Shown here: piece after piece, positions 1-7,268 of the stretch
How the letters are laid out: every line of letters starts with the position of its first letter
How positions within the stretch are numbered: position 1 is the first letter of the stretch
DNA from: Balneolaceae bacterium
GTDB lineage: Bacteria > Bacteroidota > Rhodothermia > Balneolales > Balneolaceae
Assembly: GCA_007134695.1 (NCBI GenBank)
Contig: SLKI01000045.1
Span: 1 to 62,204 of the forward strand
DNA: 62,204 nucleotides
Direction of reading: 5' to 3'
Notes under the pieces: generated by a model
What the model saw: only the letters and a program-made list of their open reading frames with translations
Database searches by the model: none
Told to the model about the DNA's origin: nothing
Program-made: the position numbers and the translations under genes

Positions 1-30
1 CTGCGATTTGATATGTTCGAGGTTATTCAT
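1..30 (-). CDS. possible start of a gene running off the left edge
   Basis: On the minus strand an ATG at position 30 opens ten codons without a stop (MNNLEHIKSQ) and reads out of the window. Nothing identifies the product and no strong Shine-Dalgarno precedes it, so this is only a possible gene start. If real, it is divergent from the integrase at 463, the usual relation between an integron integrase and its neighbours, but ten codons prove nothing. Confidence 0.25.
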   Translation of the reverse strand, partial: MNNLEHIKSQ

Positions 31-209
31 AATGATGGCTTTTGAGTCTTTTCCCAATATAACAAAAGAAAAAGGAATTCAGGTTTAAGAAAAATACAGG
101 CTTAAAGTGCCATTAACATGTATTTCTGCTACTGGTCTCCAGCAGTATAATAATTTTTGGTGCCAATTAATTCAAACACAATCGGTTACAGGTCGAATAA
201 ACGCTGCAG

Positions 210-242
210 GTTGGATAAAAGGGTCAAATAAAAGGGTTGGAT
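210..242 (+). other. two GTTGGAT heptamers, weak attI-like candidate
   Basis: The heptamer GTTGGAT, which fits the integron core-site consensus GTTRRRY, occurs at 210-216 and again at 236-242, each inside the longer direct repeat GGTTGGATAA. They lie about 220 bases upstream of the integron-type integrase, where an attI site could sit. Seven-base matches are common by chance, so this is a weak candidate. Confidence 0.2.
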
Positions 243-247
243 AATTC

Positions 248-280
248 ATTTATACAAACTTGGCGCAAGTTTGTATAAAT
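248..280. repeat. perfect 14-bp inverted repeat with 5-nt loop
   Basis: ATTTATACAAACTT (248-261) and its exact reverse complement (267-280) flank the loop GGCGC. No T-run follows on either strand, so it is not a standard intrinsic terminator. It lies about 180 bases upstream of the integrase and could be a recombination, operator or mobile-element end structure. Confidence 0.8.
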
Positions 281-462
281 ACTTTATAAGGTCTTGGCTC
301 ACTTTTTTGGCCTTTCGAATTGAGTGTTAATTCTTCTCTTTTAAAAATCCTCATCATTGTACTGCACTATAAAATGACCTTAGTTCTTGCTCGTCTCAAT
401 TGAATGAACATAATCTTTGTAAGGGTCAGGCTTCTTGTAGATCATAATGATAAAGCGAAGCG

Positions 463-1431
463 ATGAGTAAACTTTTAAAACGCGTCAAGGCAGAGATTAA
501 AAGAAGGAATTATAGTTATCGAACGGAGAAATGTTATTGTGGCTGGATTGTTCGGTTTGTTCGGTATCATAATTTTACTCATCCGAACAATCTTGGTGAA
601 AAAGAGATTGTCGAATACCTGAATTACCTGGCGAATGAACGACGAGTCGCCGCATCGACCCAAAATCAGGCACTCTCGGCTCTCGTTTTTCTGTATGAGC
701 ACATATTGAAAAGTCCATTGGGGCATCTTGAAAATCTGAAGAGAGCAAAAAAGCCGAAACGGCTGCCCGTGGTTCTGACGGAACAGGAGGCTGTTCGAAT
801 ACTTCGTCAAATCTACGGTGTAGAGAGGTTGGTTCTCGGTTTGATATACGGTTCAGGTTTGAGGATTTCTGAATCTCTCCGTATCCGCATCGGTGACCTG
901 GACTTTCAATATAACCAGATTACCGTTCGAACCGGAAAGGGTTTGCAGGACCGCATCACCATGCTCCCAACTTCATTAACAACCGATTTAAAGAGGCACA
1001 TCAGAAAGGTTGAGAAACTGCATCAACAAGATATTCAAAAGGGATTTGGCCGGACGATTTTGCCAAATGCACTTTCTGTGAAATACCCAAATGCCGATCG
1101 GGAATTTCATTGGCAATTTCTATTTCCATCCAGTAAAAGAAGTTATCATCGGACTAAGGAGATCTGGCATCGATATCATATATCTCCGAAAAAGATTCGA
1201 ACGGAGCTTAACAGGGTGGTTAGAAAGGTTGGGGTTCAAAAACAGGTTTCACCTCATACATTCCGTCACTCTTTTGCTACGCATCTGCTTAACTGCGGAT
1301 ACGATATACGAACCGTCCAGGAGCTTTTGGGCCATAAAAGCGTGAAAACCACTATGATCTACACACATGTTTTGAACAAAGGTGGAAAAGGGGTCGTCAG
1401 TCCGGTCGATCAGAATTCTGTATTTGAGTGA
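463..1431 (+). CDS. intI: integron-type tyrosine recombinase (IntI family)
   Basis: A 322-residue site-specific recombinase. The N-terminal SAM-like core-binding domain spans roughly residues 5-85 and the catalytic domain 100-305. The tyrosine recombinase residues are visible: R134 (GLRISE), K159 (TGKG), H265-x-x-R268 (HTFRH), H291 (LLGHK) and Y300 (MIYTH). The insertion diagnostic of integron integrases, absent from XerC/XerD, is present around residues 190-223 (GFGRTILPNALSVKYPNA followed by WQFLFPS). Known IntI proteins recombine attI with attC sites of gene cassettes. Here no cassette array is seen: the gene is followed directly by tandem repeats carrying tRNA-Val ends, and its stop codon touches the first repeat unit. 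It could be a cassetteless (In0-like) integron or a solo integrase recruited to another target. Family assignment is firm; the substrate is not known. Confidence 0.9.
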   Translation: MSKLLKRVKAEIKRRNYSYRTEKCYCGWIVRFVRYHNFTHPNNLGEKEIVEYLNYLANERRVAASTQNQALSALVFLYEHILKSPLGHLENLKRAKKPKRLPVVLTEQEAVRILRQIYGVERLVLGLIYGSGLRISESLRIRIGDLDFQYNQITVRTGKGLQDRITMLPTSLTTDLKRHIRKVEKLHQQDIQKGFGRTILPNALSVKYPNADREFHWQFLFPSSKRSYHRTKEIWHRYHISPKKIRTELNRVVRKVGVQKQVSPHTFRHSFATHLLNCGYDIRTVQELLGHKSVKTTMIYTHVLNKGGKGVVSPVDQNSVFE

Positions 1432-1541
1432 ATCGCAATGTGGCTCTCTGGCGTAATTCACCTGCAGGGAGTATAGAAACATTTACATGACACGGCGGGA
1501 GGGAGAAAAGCAAAGAAAGTGGGCGCTGATGGATTCGAACC

Positions 1542-1560
1542 GCGCAAGCACTGCTTGCGC
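1542..1560. repeat. 9-bp perfect hairpin in repeat unit 1
   Basis: GCGCAAGCA, a single C, then TGCTTGCGC form a perfect inverted repeat. It sits exactly where the tRNA copy loses similarity to the real tRNA-Val gene. The CTGCTTG part keeps the same spacing from the T-arm as in the tRNA anticodon region, suggesting a rearranged tRNA interior. Confidence 0.75.
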
Positions 1561-1672
1561 AATCGCAACGAGGCTCATTTGGCGTAATTCACCTGCAGGG
1601 AGTATATAAACATTTACATGACACGGCGGGAGGGAGAAAAGCAAAGAAAGTGGGCGCTGATGGATTCGAACC

Positions 1673-1691
1673 GCGCAAGCACTGCTTGCGC
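1673..1691. repeat. 9-bp perfect hairpin in repeat unit 2
   Basis: Second exact copy of the hairpin described at 1542-1560, again immediately after the tRNA 3' end copy and at the end of the repeat unit. Confidence 0.75.
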
Positions 1692-1778
1692 AATCGCAAC
1701 GAGGCTCACTGACATAATTCACCTGCAAAAGGTGCGGAAACATTTACATGACATGGTGGTAGGGAAATGCTAAATAAG

Positions 1779-1853
1779 TGGGCGCTGCTGGATTCGAACC
1801 AGCGACCTCCTGCTTGTAAGGCAGGCGCTCTAAACCAACTGAGCTAAGCGCCC
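1779..1853 (-). tRNA. tRNA-Val, anticodon UAC
   Basis: The minus strand folds as a complete 75-base cloverleaf including the discriminator A (complement of 1779): acceptor GGGCGCT/AGCGCCC, D-arm GCTC...GAGC, anticodon stem CCTGC/GCAGG with loop CTTACAA (anticodon TAC, valine), and T-arm GCTGG-TTCGAAT-CCAGC. CCA is not encoded. The 3' end faces the tandem repeats and the integrase, the usual orientation for a tRNA used as an integration target. It is the only tRNA gene seen in the window. Confidence 0.95.
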
Positions 1854-1915
1854 TTTTAAGATCGAGCCACAAACGTCAAGCGACCAGCTCCAGGCATCAA
1901 CAGGCCCTGAACTTT

Positions 1916-1985
1916 CAGCCATCAGCCATCAGCATTCAGCATTCAGCATTCAGCATTCAGCATTCAGCTTTCAGCTTTCAGCTCC
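1916..1985. repeat. heptamer microsatellite CAGCNNN x10
   Basis: Ten consecutive 7-base units: CAGCCAT twice, CAGCATT five times, CAGCTTT twice and CAGCTCC once. It lies between the tRNA gene and the thiolase gene. A period of 7 is not a codon multiple and no gene spans it. It probably arose by slippage; the graded change of units from left to right suggests successive expansions. Confidence 0.9.
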
Positions 1986-2183
1986 AATCAAAGGGGCAAC
2001 AAATATACAAACAAAACAGGGCTCAAAACAATCGGCTTTTTTATCAGCCGTCAATCATAATCCTCACTAAATTCAACGCAGTCAATGTGAAATACGTTTC
2101 AGATTTCGTACCTTGGGTTAACACCGTTAAGAAGGTCTCAAGGAGAGTCAAGGCCATATTTTGAATCCATCACGATCTTGAAT

Positions 2184-3491
2184 ATGAACAATCCGCACGA
2201 CAACCGGAACGAGGTGGTGCTGATCGACGGCGGACGCATCCCATTTCAGCGTTCCCGCTCTGGGTATAACGATCTCAAGGCTGTCAACCTGTCAAGAATG
2301 GCACTGGAGGGCTTGATCACCAAAAGCGGTATTCATCCTTCTGTCATCGACCTGGTGGTGATGGGGACGGTGATCCAGGAGGTCAACACCAGTAACATCG
2401 CCCGCGAAGCGGCTCTGGCGGCCGGGATTCCTGCCGAGGTGCCCGGTTACACCGTAACAATGGCATGCATCTCCTCCAACCTGTCGCTGACGAGTGCCGT
2501 CGAGCAGATCCGGAGCGGCAAGGTCGGCATTGCCGTAGCCGGTGGGGTCGAAACGATGTCTGATGTTCCGATCCGGTTTCCGCGCTCGTTCCGAAAAAAG
2601 CTTCTGGCCGCACAAAAAGCCAGATCGATCGGCGACTATCTCTCCTTCCTCTTCAGCCTGAGGCCGTCCGACCTCTTCCCCGATGCCCCCTCCATCACCG
2701 AGTATTCCACCGGCGAAACGATGGGCGAAAGCTGCGACAAGATGGCGGCCAAATATGGAGTCGGCCGGGAGGAGCAGGACAACTATGCCCTTCGCTCGCA
2801 TCAGAAAGCGGCCGAGGCGACCGAAAAGGGATGGCTCGACGATCAACTGTTCCCCGTCTCCTTTCCGCCGGATTTTAACCTGATTCGTCACGACAACACT
2901 TTCCGGGCCGACAGTTCGCTGGAAAAGCTGGCTCAGCTCAAACCCGCTTTCATCAAACCGTACGGAACGGTTACAGCGGGTAACTCGTCGGCTCTGTCGG
3001 ACGGTGCATCGGCTGTGTTGGTTGCAAGCCGGCCGAAAGCAGAGGAACTTGGTTTAAAGCCCAAAGTTGCATTCAGGAATTGGACCTATGTAGCCCGGCA
3101 GCCGGATGATGAACTGCTGATCGGCCCGGCACTTGCCGTCCCCCGGCTGCTCGACGAAGCGGGGCTCACACTGGACGAGATTGATGTTTTTGAATTTCAT
3201 GAAGCGTTTGCCGGCCAGATATTGACCGTGCTGAAAGCGCTGGATAGCAACAAGTTTGCCAAAGAGAAACTGGGCAGGGAGAAGAAGGTCGGCTCCATCC
3301 CGTTGGAGAAGTTCAACAGCTGGGGCGGTTCACTTTCGCTGGGCCATCCGTTTGGCGCAACTGGAACCCGCTTGATTGCTACAGCCGCCAACCGGTTGCA
3401 TCACGAAGATGGCCGCTTTGCCCTCATCGCCGCCTGCGCCGCGGGAGGGCACGGCCATGCGATGCTTTTGGAACGTGTGGAGGAATCGTGA
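2184..3491 (+). CDS. fadI: acetyl-CoA acyltransferase (thiolase), FadI type
   Basis: Thiolytic enzyme that cleaves 3-ketoacyl-CoA to acetyl-CoA and a shortened acyl-CoA, the last step of beta-oxidation, in the cytoplasm. The nucleophilic cysteine is in TMACISSN near residue 95. The HEAFAGQ motif, used in place of the NEAFA of short-chain thiolases, is typical of FadI and the trifunctional-protein beta subunit. GHPFGATGTR and CAAGGHGHAM give the C-terminal catalytic His and Cys. Length (about 435 aa) fits FadI. ATG at 2184 is preferred over the in-frame TTG two codons upstream; no clear Shine-Dalgarno precedes either. The fadJ-like gene follows 69 bases downstream on the same strand, matching the alpha/beta pair of the anaerobic-type beta-oxidation complex. 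Confidence 0.93.
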   Translation: MNNPHDNRNEVVLIDGGRIPFQRSRSGYNDLKAVNLSRMALEGLITKSGIHPSVIDLVVMGTVIQEVNTSNIAREAALAAGIPAEVPGYTVTMACISSNLSLTSAVEQIRSGKVGIAVAGGVETMSDVPIRFPRSFRKKLLAAQKARSIGDYLSFLFSLRPSDLFPDAPSITEYSTGETMGESCDKMAAKYGVGREEQDNYALRSHQKAAEATEKGWLDDQLFPVSFPPDFNLIRHDNTFRADSSLEKLAQLKPAFIKPYGTVTAGNSSALSDGASAVLVASRPKAEELGLKPKVAFRNWTYVARQPDDELLIGPALAVPRLLDEAGLTLDEIDVFEFHEAFAGQILTVLKALDSNKFAKEKLGREKKVGSIPLEKFNSWGGSLSLGHPFGATGTRLIATAANRLHHEDGRFALIAACAAGGHGHAMLLERVEES

Positions 3492-3560
3492 GGCGGGCCG
3501 CATCAGCCGAACGCCCCAACCGGCAACTCATAAACCGTCAGAAATCAGAGGAATCTGCAA

Positions 3561-5744
3561 ATGTCCCTTTTGAACATCGAAAAAGAGAACAACGTTGCGG
3601 TTGTCGTACTGGACGACCCGGAAGAGAAGGTCAATAAACTGAGTGAAGATCTGATGGAGGAGGTCCGGGAGTTCCTGGAGGAGCTTCGAGGCGACAACAG
3701 CTTGCGTGGTGCAATCCTCATCAGCGGTAAAGAAAACAATTTTATTGCCGGAGCGGATCTGGATATGGTCCGCAACTGCGAAGATGAAGAGGAGTTGAAA
3801 GAGCTGGCTCGTGAAGGCCAGGAGATTCTTTCGGAGATCGAAAACTTTCCAAAACCGATCGTTGCCTGCATCCACGGTTCCTGCATGGGGGGCGGAACCG
3901 AGCTTGCACTGGCTTGCCGCTACCGGATTATTTCCGACCACCGTGATACAAAAATCGCACTGCCCGAGGTTAAGCTCGGCCTGCTGCCGGGCATGGGAGG
4001 GACGCAGCGGTTACCGCGCCTGATCGGTATCCAGCGTGCACTCCCTTATCTGCTGACCGGTAAAAACATGTACAGCCGCCAGGCGCGCAAACTCGGATTT
4101 GCCGATGAAGTGGTCGAACGCAACAAGCTTCGTGAGGCGGGAATTCAGGCGGTGCGGCGCTACGCCAACAAAAAGGTGGACCGAAAAGACCGGCGCGGCA
4201 TCTTCGAAAAGCTTCTGGAAAACAACTCCGCAGGCCGGCTCATTCTATTTTCACAGGCTCACAAACAGACCGCCAGGCAAACCCGCGGTAACTATCCGGC
4301 TCCGCCCCGAATCATCGAGTCTGTTCGCTACGGGTATAGAAACGGCCTCAGGGCGGGCTATATCAACGAGGCCAGGGAGTTCAGCCGCCTCGCATTCACC
4401 CCCGAATCGAAAGCGCTGATCAACCTCTTTTTTGCGATGAACGAAGCGAAAAAGATGCCGGATGAGGTGCCCACCGCGGAGTCCGAGCCCACCAGGCCTG
4501 CCGGGGGTACCGGTCATGCCCAAAAGAAATCGCCTGCCCGTGAGGTCAAATCGATCGGTGTTCTCGGAGCCGGGCTGATGGGAGCGGGAATCGCCGAAGT
4601 GAGCGCGGAAAAGGAGTACCACGTCTGGCTGAAGGATCTGGAGCTGGAGCAGGCGCATCAGGGCAAAGAGGGCGTCTATGAAACTCTTCAGGAGAAGGTG
4701 AAAAAGAAGATCCTGACCCCTTTTGAGCGAGACACGCTGCTCAGCCGCATCCACCCGGCCGACTCCTACGAAGCGTTTTCGCAGATCGACCTGGTGGTGG
4801 AAGCGGTCTTTGAAGATCTGGATCTGAAACGCAACATCGTTGCCGAGCTGGAAGAGAACGTCTCCAAAGAGTGCATCATCGCCTCCAACACCTCGTCGCT
4901 GCCGATCACGCAGATCGCAGCCGAAGCCCGCCATCCCGAACGGATACTTGGAATGCACTACTTTTCACCTGTTCAGAAAATGCCGCTTCTGGAGATCATC
5001 AAAACCGATCAGACCGCAGAATGGGCGGTCACTACAGCAAGAAAGGTGGGCGTACAGCAGGGGAAATCGGTGATTGTGGTGAACGACGGGCCGGGCTTCT
5101 ATACCACCCGCATCCTGGCACCCTATATCAACGAGGCGCTGCTCCTGCTCGAAGAGGGGGCAAAGATCGAACAGCTCGACACGGCGATGAAAAATTTCGG
5201 ATTTCCCGTCGGCCCTCTGGCTCTGCTTGATGAGGTCGGCATCGACGTTGGAGCCCACGTGGCCGATGTTCTGAGCGAGAAGTTTGAAGAGCGAGGCGGC
5301 AAAACCAGTAAAGCGGCCAAACGCCTGGTCGAGGAGGGCTACAAAGGCCGAAAAAATCTGAAAGGCTTCTACAGCTATTTCGAAGGAAGAAAGATCTCCA
5401 AAGAGGTCAACGAAGAGATCTATCAATATTTCGGCGGGCCGGATCGAAAGAATTTTGAAGAAGAGGAGATCCAGTTTCGAATGATCATGATGATGGTCAA
5501 CGAATCACTGCACTGTCTGCAGGAAGAAATCCTGGAGTCGCCTCGGGATGGAGATCTGGGAGCAATACTTGGCCTTGGATTTCCGCCGTTTCTCGGAGGC
5601 CCCTTTCGTTATGTAGATCGGGAGGGCCCTGAAGAGGTGAAAGATCTGCTTGACGAGATGGTACAGGATTACGGGCCGCGCTTTACCCCTGCCGGACTGC
5701 TCGATCACTACGCATCGAAGGGGGAGCTGTTTTATAAGGAGTAG
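3561..5744 (+). CDS. fadJ: fatty acid oxidation complex alpha subunit (FadJ type)
   Basis: A 727-aa fusion of enoyl-CoA hydratase (about residues 5-200) and 3-hydroxyacyl-CoA dehydrogenase (about 330-715), catalysing the two middle steps of beta-oxidation. The hydratase half has the oxyanion-hole region [10 protein letters not shown] and the two catalytic glutamates in [10 protein letters not shown] and [12 protein letters not shown]. The dehydrogenase half starts with the Rossmann motif [13 protein letters not shown] and carries the catalytic HYFSPV histidine and SNTSSLPI. A polar linker around residues 300-325 joins the halves. AGAGGAA sits seven bases before the ATG. The thiolase gene is immediately upstream, so the two products probably form one complex. 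The next gene converges with a gap of 24 bases. Confidence 0.95.
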   Translation: MSLLNIEKENNVAVVVLDDPEEKVNKLSEDLMEEVREFLEELRGDNSLRGAILISGKENNFIAGADLDMVRNCEDEEELKELAREGQEILSEIENFPKPIVACIHGSCMGGGTELALACRYRIISDHRDTKIALPEVKLGLLPGMGGTQRLPRLIGIQRALPYLLTGKNMYSRQARKLGFADEVVERNKLREAGIQAVRRYANKKVDRKDRRGIFEKLLENNSAGRLILFSQAHKQTARQTRGNYPAPPRIIESVRYGYRNGLRAGYINEAREFSRLAFTPESKALINLFFAMNEAKKMPDEVPTAESEPTRPAGGTGHAQKKSPAREVKSIGVLGAGLMGAGIAEVSAEKEYHVWLKDLELEQAHQGKEGVYETLQEKVKKKILTPFERDTLLSRIHPADSYEAFSQIDLVVEAVFEDLDLKRNIVAELEENVSKECIIASNTSSLPITQIAAEARHPERILGMHYFSPVQKMPLLEIIKTDQTAEWAVTTARKVGVQQGKSVIVVNDGPGFYTTRILAPYINEALLLLEEGAKIEQLDTAMKNFGFPVGPLALLDEVGIDVGAHVADVLSEKFEERGGKTSKAAKRLVEEGYKGRKNLKGFYSYFEGRKISKEVNEEIYQYFGGPDRKNFEEEEIQFRMIMMMVNESLHCLQEEILESPRDGDLGAILGLGFPPFLGGPFRYVDREGPEEVKDLLDEMVQDYGPRFTPAGLLDHYASKGELFYKE

Positions 5745-5768
5745 AATGATGGATCAATTGTAAGCGAC

Positions 5769-6551
5769 CTAACTGCCCGCGGCATAAAGCTCTTCGGCAT
5801 CTCTTGCCAGCGACATCACTGCCTGGGTATAGAGCCTGCTCGGATTGTACCGGAATACGGCGCCTTCGATATCTCCCTCTCTCTCTTTGAAGTGCGCCAG
5901 GTAGTTGGCAACCGACAGGATGTTGTTGTTCATATCAAAGATGTTATCTCCTACAAACCAGCGGTTGAGAGAGTAAGGGATAAATTGTGCAAACGACATC
6001 GCTCCGGCATAGCTGGACTTCAGTTCAAATACATCGATGCCGTGGCGCTCAACAAATTTCAGTAGCTCCTCAAGCTGTGCCCTCGCAAATTCTGCGCGGT
6101 AATCCTCCAGGTACATCGACACATAAACATTGAAAGGATTGTGACGCCCGATATTTTGTCCAAAGTCCGATTCAATACCGATTATGGCAGCGATTACATA
6201 ACGGGGTATGGCGTATCTCTCCTCAGCTTCCCGAAGTACATTCTGATGAGTATCGATAAAATTCACGATATGACTTCGCTTACCCTGATAACCAAGAACA
6301 TTTTTATACTCATCCAAACTCAGAGACCTTCGTTCAGCAGAATTTCTAAATCGATCACCGATTCCATCATAAACTTCAAATCGAGAGTCGTCGAGATAAG
6401 TTTGGAGATCAAATCCGAGTCGTTCAAAATGAGAAATGAGTGAGGTGAAATCGTGATCAGAAGTAGGTAGGTCCCGTTCTGCCATCGTAACGGCCGGGGA
6501 CACTGTCGTAATGAGGAAACTGCCAATGGCGATAAAAAACAGAAATTTCAT
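5769..6551 (-). CDS. lytic murein transglycosylase, MltB (SLT_2) family
   Basis: A 260-aa secreted peptidoglycan-cleaving enzyme candidate. The N-terminus is a classical signal peptide (MKFLFFIAIGSFLITTVSPA) with no lipobox cysteine, so a periplasmic soluble form is expected rather than the E. coli MltB lipoprotein. The SLT_2 core has the catalytic glutamate in AAIIGIESDFGQNIG followed by NPFNVYVSMY, and later SYAGAMSFAQFIP, all typical of the family. It is shorter than E. coli MltB and lacks a C-terminal peptidoglycan-binding domain. Its likely role is wall remodelling. It converges with fadJ and has a 370-base AT-rich region upstream. Confidence 0.88.
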   Translation of the reverse strand: MKFLFFIAIGSFLITTVSPAVTMAERDLPTSDHDFTSLISHFERLGFDLQTYLDDSRFEVYDGIGDRFRNSAERRSLSLDEYKNVLGYQGKRSHIVNFIDTHQNVLREAEERYAIPRYVIAAIIGIESDFGQNIGRHNPFNVYVSMYLEDYRAEFARAQLEELLKFVERHGIDVFELKSSYAGAMSFAQFIPYSLNRWFVGDNIFDMNNNILSVANYLAHFKEREGDIEGAVFRYNPSRLYTQAVMSLARDAEELYAAGS

Positions 6552-6921
6552 GAATCTGAAGCAAGTTATGTCTATAAATAGGGGTGTCTTTCCAAGACTC
6601 CCAATTTCATAATAACAATTCCTGAGAATTTTTAAAGTTTAACTTTGTTAATTCTGAGCTTCTGTAAAGTGACAAGCCTTATTATTCCTCACAGGGAATA
6701 AAACTTTATAAACAGGATACAAGCTCAGTATAGGCCAAATCTGTAAAAAGGACCTTCGTGTCTTAAACATATGTATGAATTTTCAGGTCGGAAATGATGA
6801 AGCAATAAAAACTCAACAGATAAGTTAAATATTAAGATTCATCCTTTTAACTAATTGAAAATTGTTTTACATTTGAAAGAAGTTTAATTCAGATCGTAAA
6901 TCATTAAAACTTTAAATAGAT
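6552..6921. other. AT-rich divergent intergenic region
   Basis: 370 bases between the divergent mltB-like and 83-aa genes, visibly richer in A+T than its surroundings. It contains a 7-bp hairpin (TTATTCC/GGAATAA, 6682-6701) without a following T-run, and a perfect TAnnTTTG promoter element at 6868-6875. I see no gene in it. Confidence 0.5.
6868..6875 (+). promoter_or_regulatory. candidate -7 promoter element TACATTTG
   Basis: TACATTTG matches the Bacteroidota -7 consensus TAnnTTTG exactly and lies about 46 bases upstream of the 83-aa gene. A convincing -33 TTTG element at the usual spacing is not seen, so the assignment is tentative. Confidence 0.35.
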
Positions 6922-7173
6922 ATGGACATTAAATTCGTAAACCGTTCTCAGATTAAATCCAGCAAACGTCGCTCTTCAAAATTCAAACCTTTGATGGAAG
7001 CACTTGATAAACTGGAACCAGGAGGGGATGCCGTAGAAGTATCTTACACCAACGAAAAGAGTGTAAACTCCATGCGGACGGCTGTTTATCAGTACAATCA
7101 GGAGAACAACGTCAAAATTAAGAGCGGTAAGGATTCAGCGAACAAGAAGATCTACTTCTATAGAACCGAGTGA
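6922..7173 (+). CDS. small basic protein of unknown function
   Basis: An 83-aa protein that I do not recognise. It is lysine/arginine rich at the start (SQIKSSKRRSSKFK), has a short central acidic stretch (LEPGGDAVEV) and a C-terminal half with SMRTAVYQYNQENNVKIKSGKDSANKKIYFYR, which looks like a compact alpha/beta fold ending in a beta strand. No signal peptide or cysteines. It stands alone between divergent and convergent neighbours with its own promoter-like element upstream, and codon use resembles neighbouring genes, so it is probably expressed. The basic, conserved-looking sequence could suit nucleic-acid binding, but that is a guess. Confidence 0.7.
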   Translation: MDIKFVNRSQIKSSKRRSSKFKPLMEALDKLEPGGDAVEVSYTNEKSVNSMRTAVYQYNQENNVKIKSGKDSANKKIYFYRTE

Positions 7174-7268
7174 TCGCATAGCTAAATGTAATCAGCTGTA
7201 TTATAGAATGTATCGCTAAAGATAAGTTGCTCTAAACTTTCGCTCACCCAGGCTGCTACTTGTCCAGG

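Larger units (their letters stand above)
31..462. other. gene-free, AT-rich region upstream of the integrase
   Basis: About 430 bases without a convincing gene. It holds two GTTGGAT heptamers (210 and 236), a long perfect palindrome (248-280) and presumably the integrase promoter. A loosely promoter-like pair, TTG at 387 and TAATCTTTG at 411, precedes the integrase but fits the Bacteroidota consensus only imperfectly. I see no cassette genes and no convincing attC. Confidence 0.5.
1431..1778. repeat. tandem ~130-bp repeats carrying tRNA-Val 3' end copies
   Basis: Three units start at 1431, 1561 and 1692, with periods of 131 and 130-131 bases. Units 1 and 2 are nearly identical and unit 3 is diverged. 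Each contains a shared taattcacctgca block, a catttacatgac block and then a 23-base copy of the tRNA-Val 3' end (1519-1541, 1650-1672; one mismatch to the real gene at 1778-1800). In units 1 and 2 the tRNA match stops after the T-arm and continues into a perfect hairpin; in unit 3 it continues into the complete tRNA gene. The array resembles stacked attachment-site duplications left by integration at a tRNA 3' end. Confidence 0.85.

Noticed and set aside
1483..1743. 86-codon minus-strand open frame across the tandem repeats
   Set aside because: It runs through the tRNA-derived repeats, changes composition with the repeat phase and has no family resemblance; the repeats explain it.
1916..1985. 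CRISPR-like array
   Set aside because: Units are 7 bases with no spacers; this is a microsatellite. No cas genes are in the window.
2292..2891. 199-codon minus-strand frame inside fadI
   Set aside because: It is the complement of a high-GC coding region with codon-position bias from the thiolase gene; motifs support only the thiolase.
6682..6701. terminator after mltB or before the 83-aa gene
   Set aside because: A 7-bp stem without a T-run, lying upstream of both genes, is not positioned to end either transcript.
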